Below, in pieces: positions 40,650 through 52,939 of a stretch of 64,000 nucleotides of DNA. Position 1 is the stretch's first letter, and every line of letters begins with the position of its first letter. Location of the stretch: the NCBI GenBank assembly GCA_024734495.1, contig JALMQS010000153.1, forward strand, positions 38,074,568 to 38,138,567, given 5' to 3'. Below the pieces are notes generated by a model, which was not told the origin of the DNA, searched no databases, and saw only the letters and a list, made by a program, of their open reading frames with translations. This DNA is from Forficula auricularia (taxonomy: Eukaryota > Arthropoda > Insecta > Dermaptera > Forficulidae). A program made the translations under genes and the position numbers.

Positions 40650-43279
40650 ATGCCGCCAAAGTATCCAAAAAGGAAAGGGAGGAAAGGGAGGGAATAAAGG
40701 TAAAAAAAGAAGAAAAAAAAGAAGAAAAAAAGAAGAAGAAAAAGAAGAAGAAAAAAAGAAGAAAAAAGAAGAAAAAAAAAAGCAAACAACTGATGAAAAA
40801 GAGATCAAAGCAGCAGATGAACGAGAAGAAGTAGATACGAAAGCTGTGGACCAAGTTGCAATTCATGAAGAAAATGAAGAGGACAAAGTGGCCGATAAAA
40901 GTGAAAAACTCGAATCTAAAGAAAGAGAAGAAGAAAAAGTGCAAACAACTGATGAAAAAGAGATCAAAGCAGCAGACGAACGAGAAGAAGTAGATACGAA
41001 AGCTGTGGACCAAGTTGCAAGTCATGAAGAAAATGAAAAGGACAAAGAGGCCGATAAAAGTCAAAAACTCGAATCTAAAGAAAGAGAAGAACAAAAAGTG
41101 CAAACAACTGATGAAAAAGAGATCAAAACAGCAGCAGATGAACGAGAAGAAGTAGATACGACGGCTGTGGACCAAGTTGCAAGTCATGAAGAAAAAGAAG
41201 AGGACAAAGAGGCCGATAAAAGTGAAAAACTCGAATCTAAAGAAAAAGAAGAAGAAAAAGTGCAAACAAATGATGATATAGAAATCAAAGCAGCAGATGA
41301 ACGAGAAGAAGTAGATACGACTGCTGTGGACCAAGTTGCAAGTCATGAAGAAAGAAGAGGACAAAGAGGCCGATAAAAGTGAAAAACTCGAATCTAAAGA
41401 AAGAGAAGAAGAAAAAGTGCAAACAACTGATGTAAAAGAGATCAAAGCAGCAGTTGAACGAGAGGAAGTAAACATATCCGCTGTGGACCAAATTGCAAGT
41501 CATGAAATAAACGAAAATGGAGAAAAAGAAGAGGATAAAGAGACCGATAAAAGTGAAAAAATAGATTCTATATCAAAAGAAGAAGAAAAAGTGCAACCAA
41601 ATGAAGATATAGAAATCAAAGCAGCAGATGAACGAGAAGAAGTAGATACAACTGCTGTGGACCAAGTTGCAAGTCATGAAGTAAACGAAAATGAAGAAAA
41701 GAGGACGATAAAGAGCCCAATACAAGTGAAAAAATAGATTCTACAAAAAAAGAAGAAAAAAAATTGCAAACAACTGATGAAAAAGAGATCAATGCTGAAA
41801 ATGAACAAGAAGAAGTAGATATAGTCTGCTGCGGACCAAGTTGCAAGTCATGAAATAAACGAAAATGTAGAAAAAGAAGAGAACAAAGAATCCAATGGAA
41901 GTTTAAAATTAGAGTCTACAGAAAAAGAAGACGAAAAAGATCAAATAAGTGACAAAAAAGATTTCAAACCAGCAGACGAACCAGATATTCTAATACTACA
42001 GAAAAAGAAGATAGTAGATACATCCGCTCTTAAAGATGTTTCAAGTAATAAAACAAAGGAAAATGAAGAAAAAGAAAAAGACAAAGAGGCCAAAGAAAAT
42101 GAACTATTAGATAGGTTAGGAGAATATTTTTCTCATCTTTTTCTAGAAGACGAAAAAGTGCAAACAAGTGACGAAAAAGAGATCAAAGCTACAGATGAAG
42201 AAGAAGAAATAAAAACATCCTCTGTAGACCAAGCTGCAAGTGATAAAACAAACGGAAATGAAATAAATGAAGAGAACAAAGTGGCTGATACAATTGAAAA
42301 AGTAGAATCTACAGAAATACAAGACAACGAAGACCAAATTTGTCATGAAAAGGAAATCAAAGTAGACAAAAGTGAAAAAATAGATTCTACAAAAAAAGAA
42401 GAAAAAGTGCAACCAAATGAAGATAAAGAGATCAAAGCAGCAGATGAGCGAGAGGAAGTAAACACACCCGATGTGGACCAAATTGCAAGTTTTAAAATAA
42501 ACGAAAATGAAGAAAAAAAAGAGAGCAAAGAGGCTACTGAAAGTGAAAAAATAGAGCCTACAGAAAAAGAAGACAAAGACGGGCAAACAAATGAGGAGGA
42601 TGTTTTAAAAGAAAAAACAAATGAAAGTGAAGATAAAGATGAGAAGAAAATGGTAGATGAAAGTGCAAAACAAGAAGCTAAAAAAAATCGAGAAGTAAGA
42701 AAGCAAATAACTCCGAAATATCTTTTGAATGGTGATGTCACTGAAAATGGAGAAAAAGAAAAAAACAATGTGGTTGATAAAAGTGCAAAACAAGACAATA
42801 AAATTAGTGACGACATCTCGACGCAAGTACCAAGTTTAATGAACGGTGGACTGAAAAAACAACAACAACAAAAGTTAGAAGAACGTCAACCAAGCACTTC
42901 TCAGCGAACATGCCCTCAGTTGCAATCACAACGTCCAGAAATCTCTGATTTAGAACTACAGTGGCTTGGATTAATTAGGAATAACCCCTTACTACATGGG
43001 TTAATGGATGAACTTATAAAAATCCACTTGGGCAATATTTCAAGAACTGTGCCCGAAGAGCCTCAACCAAGTAATTCTCGTTTGGAAGAAAATTCCCGAA
43101 ACATAACACCAATTCCGATTGAAAATTATGAAGATGCTATTACTGATCTTGGAAATGTTTTTAATTATCCACGATTTATTATTGTCTTTTCCATCATAGG
43201 ACTAATCTTGTTTGGCACTCTGATCTATGTATTAATCCAGTTTCCATTATTTTTTGTTAATACTTTACCACAATTTTAA
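40650..43279 (+). pseudogene. Lys/Glu-rich tandem-repeat gene with C-terminal membrane segment, frame broken
   Basis: An ATG at 40650 (M-P-P-K-Y-P-K) leads into an A/G-rich run and then ~10 repeats of about 53-58 codons. Each has V-Q-T-(T/N)-D-E-K-E-I-K, A-A-D-E-R-E-E-V and A-V-D-Q-V-A-S-H-E. The reading frame changes several times: a stop at 40695-40697, near 41345 after a 2-base loss relative to other units, near 41700, and near 41825-42150. Open segments are 40846-41376, 41336-41737 and 42158-43279. The last has 373 codons and ends in a non-repetitive domain (from about residue 265). A hydrophobic segment follows at about 338-363, then a short tail. The product would be a highly charged, tail-anchored membrane protein. 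I do not recognise the family. The breaks sit in A-rich runs, so decay and sequencing error are both possible. Confidence 0.6.
40781..42600 (+). repeat. Tandem repeat, period ~156-174 bp
   Basis: Unit starts (GCAAACAACTGATG or variant) lie near 40781, 40940, 41099, 41261, 41418, 41591, 41765, 42158, 42406 and 42573. The 5' units are more alike than the 3' ones. Confidence 0.85.
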
Positions 43280-43924
43280 TTTATATATCTGATAAATCGA
43301 ATGAACGTAAAAACATGACATATTTTATTTAGTGAGAAAAAAATAAATAAAAAATAAATAAATGAATAAAAATTAATTATAATAACTTAATAAATTGTAT
43401 CATTTATATCTTATCAATCTCATTCTCCTCTATCCACAATAGCAAAAAAAAGAAAAAAAATATTTGCCTTGTAAAAATTTTAAATTCATTAAAATCAAAA
43501 AAATTTTATTAAGAATTATCAAAATATACACAATTAAATCTACAACTTTTAATAATTGTTCTCATATTTATCATTCTATTAAAAATAAACAGCGATGAAG
43601 TAAAAGTGATCGATCGAAAAATCGTGTATTTTTATTGTGTATGTTTTGATACTTATTAATAAATATATTTAATTCATTTAATATAATGTTGTTTTTATAA
43701 ATTAAGTTTTATCAAATTAATAATTTTTTGAGAGTCTAGTGCTGTTGATTTTAATAAATTCGAAAAAAATATATATATATTTTTACTTTTCTTTTAATAT
43801 AGCATATTTATATATTATTTTAAATTTTATATAATTAAAAAATAAATAAATATGATGTATTTGTGCGTAATCTAAAAAAAAATTATTTTCATTTATTTAA
43901 AATCTAAAATTTAAAAAAATAATA
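43280..43924. other. 3' flank of the repeat gene, AT-rich
   Basis: AATAAA signals occur at 43341-43368. I see nothing else. Confidence 0.4.
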
Positions 43925-44043
43925 ATTTTTAGAAAAAAAAATAAAACGGATTTCAAAAAATTAAATGCAACAAATGAAATAATTAATAAGTTGTTGTAGG
44001 GAAATAAGGACACTAGCTTATGGAAATATTTTTTATTTTATGC

Positions 44044-44075
44044 CAACGTTTCGTCAACTTTGTTGACTTCCTCAG
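44044..44075 (-). ncRNA. Hammerhead-like ribozyme motif, candidate
   Basis: CTGAGGA, A, stem GTCAAC, loop AAA, stem GTTGAC, GAAACGTT on the minus strand. It has a perfect 6-bp stem II, the longest of all the motifs here. Confidence 0.5.
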
Positions 44076-44309
44076 AGCTCAAACAAATTAATTTCTTTGC
44101 ATATTTGTCATTTTATAAATATTCATTCTTAGCAAACACATATATATAGTACAGATTGAAAATATTTCCTATTTAAATCTAAAAAAATCTTTCTTTGTTT
44201 TTTTAGATTTAAATAGGAAATATTTTCAATCTGTGCCATTATATGTGTTTGCTAAGAATGAATATTTATAAAATGACAAATATGCAAAGAACTTAATTTG
44301 TTTGAGCTC

Positions 44310-44341
44310 CTGAGGAAGTCAACAAAGTTGACGAAACGTTG
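44310..44341 (+). ncRNA. Hammerhead-like ribozyme motif, candidate
   Basis: Same core as 44044-44075, on the plus strand in the right arm, with no mismatch in stem II. Confidence 0.5.
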
Positions 44342-45236
44342 GCATGGAATAAAAAAATATTTGCACAAGCTATTGTCCTTATTTCCCTACAACAACTTAT
44401 TAATTTAATCGATGGACATAAATAATCAAAATAAATGAAATAATAACTCAAAAATCAAATAAAATGCACTAAAAATTAAAAAATAATTATCTAATTTAGT
44501 TAAAATTAAACAACGAAATTTTTACATGAAATCCATTTTTGAAGTCGGTGCCAAACATATACATTTTATGAATCGAACTCGACGGATCTTACTTAGTACG
44601 TTTGGCGGGTACCTAATGAAGACAACATCGCGTAAGCTCGCCAATATAGTTTGTTTGGCACCGACTTCATAAAGTGATTTCATGTAATAATTCCAAACTA
44701 AATTAGATAATTATTTTATACATTTTAATGCATTTTATTTTATTTTTGAGTTCTCATTATTTTATTTGATGCATTTAATTTTTTTTAATTCGGTTTTATT
44801 TTTTTCTAAAAATCATTTTTATTTTTCTCTTTTTAGTGAATAGTGACTTATGATAATACCTTGTAAGAGAAAAATACGGGCGAAGGAATCAGAAAATGAT
44901 AATAAAATTCCATTTATAAATAGAGAAATTCTCTCGAAACGTTAGAGGGTTTTAAATGAACGTTTTAAGATTGTTTTTTTTTTATAAAAGATTTTTTTAT
45001 TATAATTTCGATTATTTGCTCATATGAATTGGAGATTTCCGCTATTTTGTCATTGATCATATCATCAGAACTTGACCAAATTAATATGATACCAATCGGA
45101 AACTGTACTGAACCCAATGCAAAAAAAATCATCAAAATCGGTTCACAATTGGCGAAGAAATCGAGTAACATACACATACAAAAAAAAATTCGGTCGAATT
45201 GAGAAACTCCTTTTTTGAAGTCGGTTAGAAACATCT

Positions 45237-46546
45237 GATTTGTCTTTTTCATATATTTTTTAATTCTTCCATATGCATTATACAACAAATAATTATATTT
45301 ATATATTTATTTGTAATTGCTTAGAAAAAAATTCCCATTTTATAGTATTTTATTTATATTTCAAAAATGGTTAACATTATTTTACTTAAGCTCTTTGTAT
45401 TTGTTATTTGATTGTGGCTAAAAAATGTAACTTTAGAAAAAAGTATATTAACTCCTCAGTTAGGGTTACTTAGATTTTTTTTTGCTTATCATTTTAGAAT
45501 TTTGAATCCATAGAGAAAAATAATTTTCAAGTATTATTTTTTTCACTTTAAAAATAAAAAAAGTCCTAGAAATTTTGTTCTGTTGACAAAATATTTTTAT
45601 TTCCAGAACGGTGTGTACTTAGTGATTTATTTGATTTAGGACTTAGTAACTTTAGATATTTGTGTTTAAAAAAAATACAGAATCAGAAAAATCAGCAAAG
45701 AATAGAATTTTCAAATAGAGAGCTTTCAAATGATTGCATATAATGAATGAGCTGAAATTTGGCAAACAAGTTTGTAAATGAATAATAACCAGCACCTATG
45801 TGCCAAGTTTCGACCTTCTATTTCAAACACATCAATGATAAAAAAATTGCTAAATCACTAAGATTTTTGGAAAGAGCCTTGAAAAAGTATTGACTTTTTA
45901 TTAATGAAATAACAAGCCAGCTGTGAGGCTTTAATTCTAAAAATTTATTTTGATTTATCAAATTTTCTGTCCATAATTTAAAATAATTTGTAAAGGTGAA
46001 TAAAGGATGATTCGTGTGAATAATTTATATACACAATTAAAGTTAAAAAATTAAATAATTTCAAAACAAGAATTCAGCTCAGTTGGACGCTTTGTCGATT
46101 TAATTTGACTTCTTTAGCAAATCGGGTATTTTTTTTATTCGTTTAAATACCAAGAATAAATACTTTTTTACTTAATAAATTATTAATTTGTAGATAGAAA
46201 AAAAAAATATTCTATAGAAAATCAAGAGAGATGGTTAACTACTAAATCAGAGGTGTAATGGATTATTTTTATGATGTCAGAAGGCCGGCGTTCAGACATA
46301 CTAATAATATTGTATAATACCTCGAATTTAGTTGTTAACGAAGGGTGACGTAATATAATTATTATTACTTCCTATTAATGTATTAATTAGAAAAAGACAG
46401 CATAATATTTTAATAATATAAATAATAATTATTATTACTTATTAATGTTTTAATTCGAAAAATAAAACTGCCGGGTATAAGTATTGTATTTATTAAAAGT
46501 TTCTTTTGATATTATATTGTCATCAAGATATTGAAATAAATGCCTG
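45237..46546. other. Unassigned AT-rich sequence
   Basis: A pair of diverged direct repeats containing TAATAATTATTATTACTT occurs near 46350 and 46420. I see no gene. Confidence 0.45.
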
Positions 46547-47016
46547 TAGCACCAACTTTTTTCCTCTAAATAGCTTAAGTTGCATATTTCAAGGCTTTGC
46601 GACTTACCGAAGACGATATATGAATGATTAAAATATTTATTTTACGACACTTCTAATTTACACCTCTTTCCTTTATTTCAATCGAAATAAAATCTATACA
46701 TGACTAATAAGTCATGACACTTGATAAGTACACCAATTTTAAAAAAACCGTAAATCTTGTGTTACTTTTTGTAGCCTTCTAGATAGCTTAAGCTTCAAAT
46801 TTCAAGCCTCTGCGACTTTCCGAAGACGAGATATTAACGATTAAAATATTTATTTTGCGACATGACTAATTTACACCCCCTTCCTTTATTTCAATAGGAT
46901 TAAAATTTATGCACGACTAATAACTCATGAGACTTGATAAGTACACCATTTTTTAGCGAAATCGTTAGAATCCGATTCTATATATCTACAAGAATTTCTC
47001 GTTTAATAATATAAGA
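46547..47016 (-). mobile_element. Helitron-like element, 5' end present, 3' end decayed
   Basis: Minus strand: A|TCTTATATTATTAAACGAGA at 47016, then the GAAATAAAGGAAGGGGGTGT module twice. The GCACC...CAGG end has lost its hairpin. Confidence 0.6.
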
Positions 47017-48462
47017 TAATATTATTCTTCGCAATTGAAAATTCTCTATTTTCAAAGAAATTATTTTTAATTATATACTAGAATTATTATAAAGATTCGA
47101 GAATTATATATCTTGATTGCTGCTGATTCACTCTAAATTTGACCAAGAAATGAAAAATTGCCGAATACTTGTTAAGCTCTCTGAAAATTTTAGTGATTTG
47201 AACAGTTTTGCTAGAGAGCTGAAATTTGGCACAGAGTTGAGAGTTATAAATACCTATATTTCCCTGACAAATTCCAGTGCATTTGATTTTAATATTTGAA
47301 AGTTTTCAATAAAACAATTCGATTTTTGTTTTTATTTTCTGCGTTTAATCATAAATTCTGAAGCTAGATCCCATAGAATAGCTAAAATCTAATCATTTCT
47401 ATTATTTAAATATACAAACATATTAGAATCAAAAGAATTTGCTACCACCATTTCCTCTTCAGTCATTATCGTGGTTTTCTGAATCCAAATAAATAAAATA
47501 ATGTATATTTGTAATTGCTCCCCCCTCCCCCCATTACACTTCAGGTTAATATTAAATTCAGAATTCTTCTAGAAAGGTACATATACGAAATTTGGCAAAG
47601 ATCGATCCAAGGGCCTAAGAAGCAAAAGTGTATTCCCCCTTAATTTGAGTCACTATCAATTTCAAGGGGATGGTCTTTTCGGTAAGGCATTAAAGCGCAT
47701 CACTGCCAAATTTGGCAACGTAGAATCCAATATAAACTTAATTCATATTCTCTGGGAAATCATGTGACTTTAAATAACCCGGACAAGTGTTTATCGTGCT
47801 CCCATATGAAAGGTTCCGTACACAGGGCTTTTCAAAGAAAATGCGAGGCCCAGGCCAACTAATATTTTTTGAGGCCCTTCAAAATTCAAAAGAAAACTCA
47901 GGAAAAAAAAAATAAAAACAATTTTATTTCATATTTATTAATTAATAACATTTATTTATTTATAGAACTTTGCGTGCTTCAACATTAAAATATTTAGCTA
48001 TTATGAGGCCCTGGGCAGCGCTTGTCCCCCCCCCTCCTTATCCGTACCTAATATATAATATAATTGAATATAATAAACATAATCTTATTTAAATATAGTT
48101 TAAAAGGTTTTAGTTGAATTTTCTAAGTAGTACTCTCCGTAAAATACAGGATTAATTCTAGAGTACATATAATGTTATTTTAATTTCTCTGTGATTTAAC
48201 TGACATTTGTTTTTAATATTACTTCAATAAAAGTAATTATAAAATCGTAGTTAAAATTATAGTTTGCCGAGATTAGCAGTTTTTGAAAAATACTATGTAA
48301 TATTGATATTCAATCAATAAAATGTTTTAAATTAGGTTTAAATAAGAATCTGTTAATTTTTCTAATAGGTACATTTAATTATTTAGTATGAATCCATCGG
48401 TATGCCAATTCAAGTCATACTTGATAGCTTTTTGTTAAATTATTTTATCAAATAAATTGACA
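47017..48462. other. Unassigned AT-rich sequence with a possible hAT end
   Basis: GGCCCAGGCCAACT (47850) and GAGGCCCTGGGCAGCGC (48004) resemble the GC-rich ends of hAT-type elements, but no TIR pair or target duplication can be fixed. C-runs lie at 47521-47534 and 48020-48031. Confidence 0.35.
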
Positions 48463-49216
48463 CGTTCTGATGTGGCCATACAGGGTATGGTCAAGTATTG
48501 TAATCGTGCATGAAAAAAGTGTTTTTTTCCTTCTTTTTTTTGAAATATCTCAAAAACGCCTGAAACTATTTTGATTAAAAAAATTGAGCGAAACCATGGC
48601 ATTTTGCTCTACAAAAAAACCCTAATAAGGAACATCGAAAAAATTAAATTTTTTGAGATAATAATTGTTTTGTCAAAATGTATGTTAGTCTGTCTGGTTG
48701 TCTGGTTGTTATTGTGCGTTACCAAAACTAGTGGGAATATCGAAACCAAATTTCACAGGTAGTTTTGGTCCATTGAGATTAAGAGCTGATTAGATTTTGG
48801 GGCATATCGATGCAAAAAGAAGGGGGGTGGAGTGTTAAAAAATTAAAAATCTAGGTTAATTAAGCAAACCAAATTTTTTATACATAATCAGTGGGGCCCC
48901 AGAAGTGTAAAAATGCAAAAACTAACCGCTCGAAATTGGGGGGGGGGGTCAAAAAATGAAAATCTTGGCCATTTATTTTAGTTTGAAAATATTATAATTT
49001 TAAATTTTAATCCCCCTTCCCACATCAATTTTATCTCAATCTCAATGCACTAAAACTACGTGTGAAATTTGGTTTTGATATTCACACTAGTTTTTGAGCT
49101 AGCTCGTCCACAAAATTTGCTAACGCCCAAACTAACAGGCATTTTGACAAAACAGTTATTGTCTCGAAAAATATAATTTTTCGAGGTTCGCTTATTAGAG
49201 CTTTTTTGTAGAGCGA
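48463..49216. mobile_element. Rep-A dispersed repeat, copy 5, rearranged as a palindrome
   Basis: A short piece of the left end (+) is joined at 48479 to a minus-strand body (48479-48975). That is followed by a plus-strand piece (49030-49216) of the same region. Rep-A thus also occurs in foldback form. Confidence 0.65.
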
Positions 49217-49614
49217 ATGAACCCGTTAGCTTTAGAAAGAGGGCTCTTTTCATTTTTTTGCTTTATATTTGCAATAAATAATTATTACCAAGATTAAAAT
49301 AAAATTAAAAAATATTTTTCGTCATAAAATAACCAAATAAAAAAAAAGAGAAAAAAAATTAATAATAAATTATTATAAAATATAATGACTTTTTGGAAAA
49401 TTAAAAAAAAAACATTTAAAATTTATCCTTTCATAGAATTCTAATCTAAAATTATCATAATATTTGTAAATAGATTAATAAGCAATCTACCAGTCAAAAA
49501 AAATTCAAATTTTAATGTTTTTTGGTTTTTATTTTTATAAAATTTATTTTTGAACATAAACAATACACATTAATATCATTTTAATGACCCAAACACTTGA
49601 GTGCAAAAAAAAAA
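49217..49614. other. Unassigned AT-rich sequence
   Basis: I see no gene or repeat boundary. Confidence 0.45.
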
Positions 49615-49700
49615 AAACAGACCAAGTTCGAAAAAGTATAGGGAATTCTAGGATGCAGCCATGTTAAATTCGACAAGAATAATTAAGCCAAATGGATTTT
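49615..49700 (+). repeat. Single arm related to the 4621-4790 foldback
   Basis: ACCAAGTTCGAAAAAGTATA and AAATTCGACAAGAATAATTA match that arm. No inverted partner is present. Confidence 0.6.
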
Positions 49701-49884
49701 CTTAGGATTTTTTTTGAAATTTAGATAGATTATTATTATCTGCATCGATTGGTTGCAAAACGAAATTTATGAACGATATAATTCCGGAGATATTAAATTC
49801 CAAAGATAGAGTTTTTCAGACTCTTATATGTACATTGCACTATACGGGATATCGGAAAATTTACATACATATTTAATAATAATT

Positions 49885-50047
49885 GAATGTAATGGAATGC
49901 AGCCCAGGGGTAGTGAGGAAAGAAAAAATTAACACATATCAAATAAGGTGTAATTTATTGGAATCCTTCCTCCTTTCCTTTCAAACCGACGTTTCGGAGG
50001 ATTTTTTCCTCACCTCCCCTGGGCTGCCTTCCATTACATTCAATTAA
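49885..50047. repeat. Foldback with a hammerhead-like motif
   Basis: GAATGTAATGGAATGCAGCC and onward return inverted at 50015-50044. The loop holds the - strand motif. Confidence 0.8.
49987..50012 (-). ncRNA. Hammerhead-like ribozyme motif, candidate
   Basis: GTGAGGA (first C lost), A-rich loop, TCCTC, C, GAAACGTCGG. GAAACGTC is intact; the first core base is changed. Confidence 0.35.
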
Positions 50048-51010
50048 AATTTCTACCAGTCCGTCTCTCTCCAGAGAAAATTTCGTTGCAAAAAAATATT
50101 TAATTATAATTAAGAAACTCTTCTTACCAATGTTATAAAGAACGAAACCTACATTAAACAATAACTAATAGATTTTTTAAGAAAATTTTAATTCATAGTT
50201 ACAACACAGTTTCTGAGATATTAATGAATAAATAATGAAAAATGTACCTATAATGAAAAATGTACCTATAATGAAAAATTTATATTTTACTTATGGAAAG
50301 TGGTGTAGGTGTAGGAAAAATTTATACTAAAAACAAGCTGGCAACAACGCATATATTTAACCTTAAAAGTGGATTAACTTTAGTATGTACTTTTTTCGAT
50401 GTTTTTTCGCTTTAGCCATTGTCGCAACAACTTTCAATCGCTTATTAGGAACTTTTTGTTTTATAAATCTCCCTTTATAATGTACTTTTCTTAAATTTCT
50501 ATGATAATATATATACAAGCTCGGACAATGTTGCCAGATTTGTCAAACGAGCACGGGATAAGCTAGTAGTGGTACATGAACAGTAAAAAGTTTTGGGCTT
50601 ATGAATTATGAATCCTTATTGTCTGTTCTATATACTCTAGCATTAACTTTTTGCTATTATTAAGTTACCTTAAGTTGAGAAAATAGTACTTTAAATTAAA
50701 ATGCATTCTTTCCATTTTGAATGAAAATCTAAATTTGTGGATTCTAAATTTTTAAATTAAATTATTTTCATGAAAATTGGCTGGTCACGAATTTTTGATC
50801 TTAGCTAACATCGCATTGCAATGCTATTAGCAGCATCTAATATGGTGATTACTTTAAAGAGGATAAAATAAATATTGATGAATAATTGAGCTATTAGTGT
50901 TCTATATATAAATTTCGGATACTTTCGAGCATAAACTAATTTCAATGTCAACCAATTGATAAAATTTTGCAAACAAGTATAGAAGGTGAACTTAGTTATT
51001 AAATTAATTA
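50048..51010. other. Unassigned AT-rich sequence
   Basis: ATGAAAAATGTACCTATA is repeated two to three times at 50233-50285. An M-motif-like GTGGTGTAGGTGTAGG occurs at 50301. I see no gene. Confidence 0.45.
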
Positions 51011-51756
51011 TTAGTTCCTGGAGCACCGAGCTATGCTCGGTAAATTTTTGTCTCTAAATAGCTTAATTTTCAAATTTCAGGGCTCTGCGTCTTACCGAAG
51101 ACAATATATGAATGATTAAAATATTTATTTTGCGACATGACTAATTGACACCTCCTTCCTTTATTTCAATCGGATTCAAATTTATACACGACTAATATCT
51201 AATGACACTTGATAAGTATACCTATTTAAAAAAAAATTGTTTGTGTCATTTTTGAGAAAATAAAAAAAAAAAACGAAAAATCTTTCATGAAAATGTCAAC
51301 TTCCGGTGTTCCGATTTCAAGCAAAAGTTTACTCTACCCCTTCTAGCCTATATCGAGCTTAAGTTTCCAATTTCGTAGCTCTGAGGTTTATGGTTGCGAA
51401 ATGCGGGGGAGGTACATTCTTACGTACGTAAACATCATCTTCCGATACTTCTATTTTAGATATTAAATCTTGCAGTACTTCATGTAGCCTCTATATAGCT
51501 TAAGTTTCAAATTTCAAGACTCTGCGACATACCGAAGACGAAATATGAACGAATAAAATATTTATTTTGCGACATGACTAATTTACACCCCCTTCCTTTA
51601 TTTCAATCAGATTAAAATTTATACACGACTAATAACTCATGAGACTTTATAAATACACCAATTTTTAGCGAAATCGTTAGAGCCGTTTTCGAGAAACCGG
51701 TTCTATATATATATATATATATACAAGAATTGCCCATTTAATAATATAAGATAAGA
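51011..51756 (-). mobile_element. Non-autonomous Helitron, complete
   Basis: Minus strand: 5' A|TCTTATCTTATATTATTAAA, 3' hairpin ACCGAGC-ata-GCTCGGT (51025-51042), then CTAA|T. Insertion between A and T without duplication, plus the hairpin and CTRR end, are diagnostic. Length 746 bp, no Rep/helicase. The (TA)n tract at 51702-51722 lies just inside the 5' end. Confidence 0.85.
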
Positions 51757-52229
51757 TATATTGTATTTGGGTGTATTGCTGACTTATTTTTTATTTTCTG
51801 TAACAGTTTTAACAAATAGAATGCAGTTCATATAAAAAAATATACGCTAGAAAGTAATCTTGCTGAATCTGGAAAAATGATACTCTACAGCGAAGTCAGA
51901 AAACGATTTAAAATTTTAATAATTCTTAAACCTAAAGAAGTAGGTTTAACATAAAACTCATTAACTTGATCTATCTTTTTAATTCGGAAAAGAAACGGAT
52001 TTAAATATTTTTACAGCATTTGTCTTATTAGTGGCAAAAAGTTAAAATTTTTGAACGTCTAAATAAAAATTCATCGTAGGATTACGAGACCCAAACTACT
52101 CGACGCAGTTTTCTTTTCTGATTCTAGTAATACATAATATTCGTATTTTTTCTATACCTATACATCAAAATTGCTTTCTAGCTTCGATATATTAATCCGC
52201 TTTATTTAAATTTTACTAAATAATGCTTA
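51757..52229. other. Unassigned AT-rich sequence
   Basis: I see no gene or repeat boundary. Confidence 0.45.
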
Positions 52230-52237
52230 TTATTGTA

Positions 52238-52383
52238 CGAGGGGTAAACCGCGATTGGAATTAGGTCTACACCGTCTTTGGTATTACTTTGGAATTCATT
52301 AGATAATCTATTGTCATCTCCTTGGAAATGAAAGTGGTAGTGGAAGTAGGTGTACACGATTTTAGGTCGCGGTCCACCCCTCG
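52238..52383. mobile_element. 8-bp-TSD MITE, copy 2
   Basis: 146 bp with inverted ends CGAGGGGTAAACCGCGA and CGAGGGGTGGACCGCGA (read inward from each side). It is flanked by the exact duplication TTATTGTA (52230-52237 and 52384-52391). Same family as 9204-9513, without the minisatellite. Confidence 0.88.
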
Positions 52384-52391
52384 TTATTGTA

Positions 52392-52799
52392 TAATACTAA
52401 TTAACATGTTTGTAATATTTTGTGTTTATTGTATGTTTTGTTATGTTTTAATTTAGGTGGATTGATTAATTTTATGGGTAATGTATGCATATTAGTTTAT
52501 TTATATTACTTTTAGGTAATCTCTTCACTATTTCTATCTTTTTTTTTTTTATAAATTTATTTTTTCATATTTCATAAAAATATAAGTATTTATAATTTTT
52601 GATTCAAAGAAATATAAAAATAAAAAGTAAAAGAAAACTCGCAAGGGAAAAATTTAATTTCATGTCAAAAGATATTGGAAATGTCTATTTGTAGATACTA
52701 TGGGTAATTCGTGTAATAGATCAAAGTGTAAACCGTAGCATGGAACGCTATTTACACCTCTATCTAAATACTAATAAAAAATATTGATAAAAAAATTGA
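52392..52799. other. Unassigned AT-rich sequence
   Basis: I see no gene or repeat boundary. Confidence 0.45.
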
Positions 52800-52885
52800 A
52801 TTTTAATGATAGAACTTTTAGAACCTCCTATATCGGGTGTGAAGCTCTAACCAACTGAGCCATAAGCCTCCAATCCCAAACCATT
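52800..52885 (-). mobile_element. tRNA-like SINE head, second family
   Basis: Minus strand: TGGCTCAGTTGGTTAGAGC is a clean A-box region, followed ~30 nt later by GGAGGTTCTAAAAG, a degraded B box. The cloverleaf is not complete. Confidence 0.55.
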
Positions 52886-52939
52886 CTTAAATAACTATTT
52901 GAGAATAGTACACTGTGGTGCAAAAAAGTGAAACACTTA

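Larger units (their letters stand above)
43986..44410. repeat. Nested foldback with a hammerhead-like motif in each arm
   Basis: Arms of ~200 bp (TTAATAAGTTGTTGTAGGGA and onward) pair almost perfectly around 44195. It inserted within the CCGACTTC element. Both arms keep the CTGAGGA...GAAACGTT core. Confidence 0.9.
43925..45236. mobile_element. CCGACTTC element, copy 3, split by another foldback
   Basis: The left part is at 43925-43985. The element resumes at 44425 with matching modules (AATAAACAACGAAATTTTTA type, GCCAAACATATACATTTTAT, GGCACCGACTTC) and ends at 45225-45236 with TTTTTTGAAGTCGGTT. The 44965-45288 frame is a by-product. Confidence 0.65.

Noticed and set aside
40553..42826. Long Phe/Ser-rich minus-strand frames
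   Set aside because: Antisense shadows of the Lys/Glu-rich plus-strand repeats (GAA/AAA read as TTC/TTT).
52840..52870. Functional tRNA gene
   Set aside because: Only the A-box half matches; acceptor, anticodon and T arms cannot be formed. Better explained as a SINE head.
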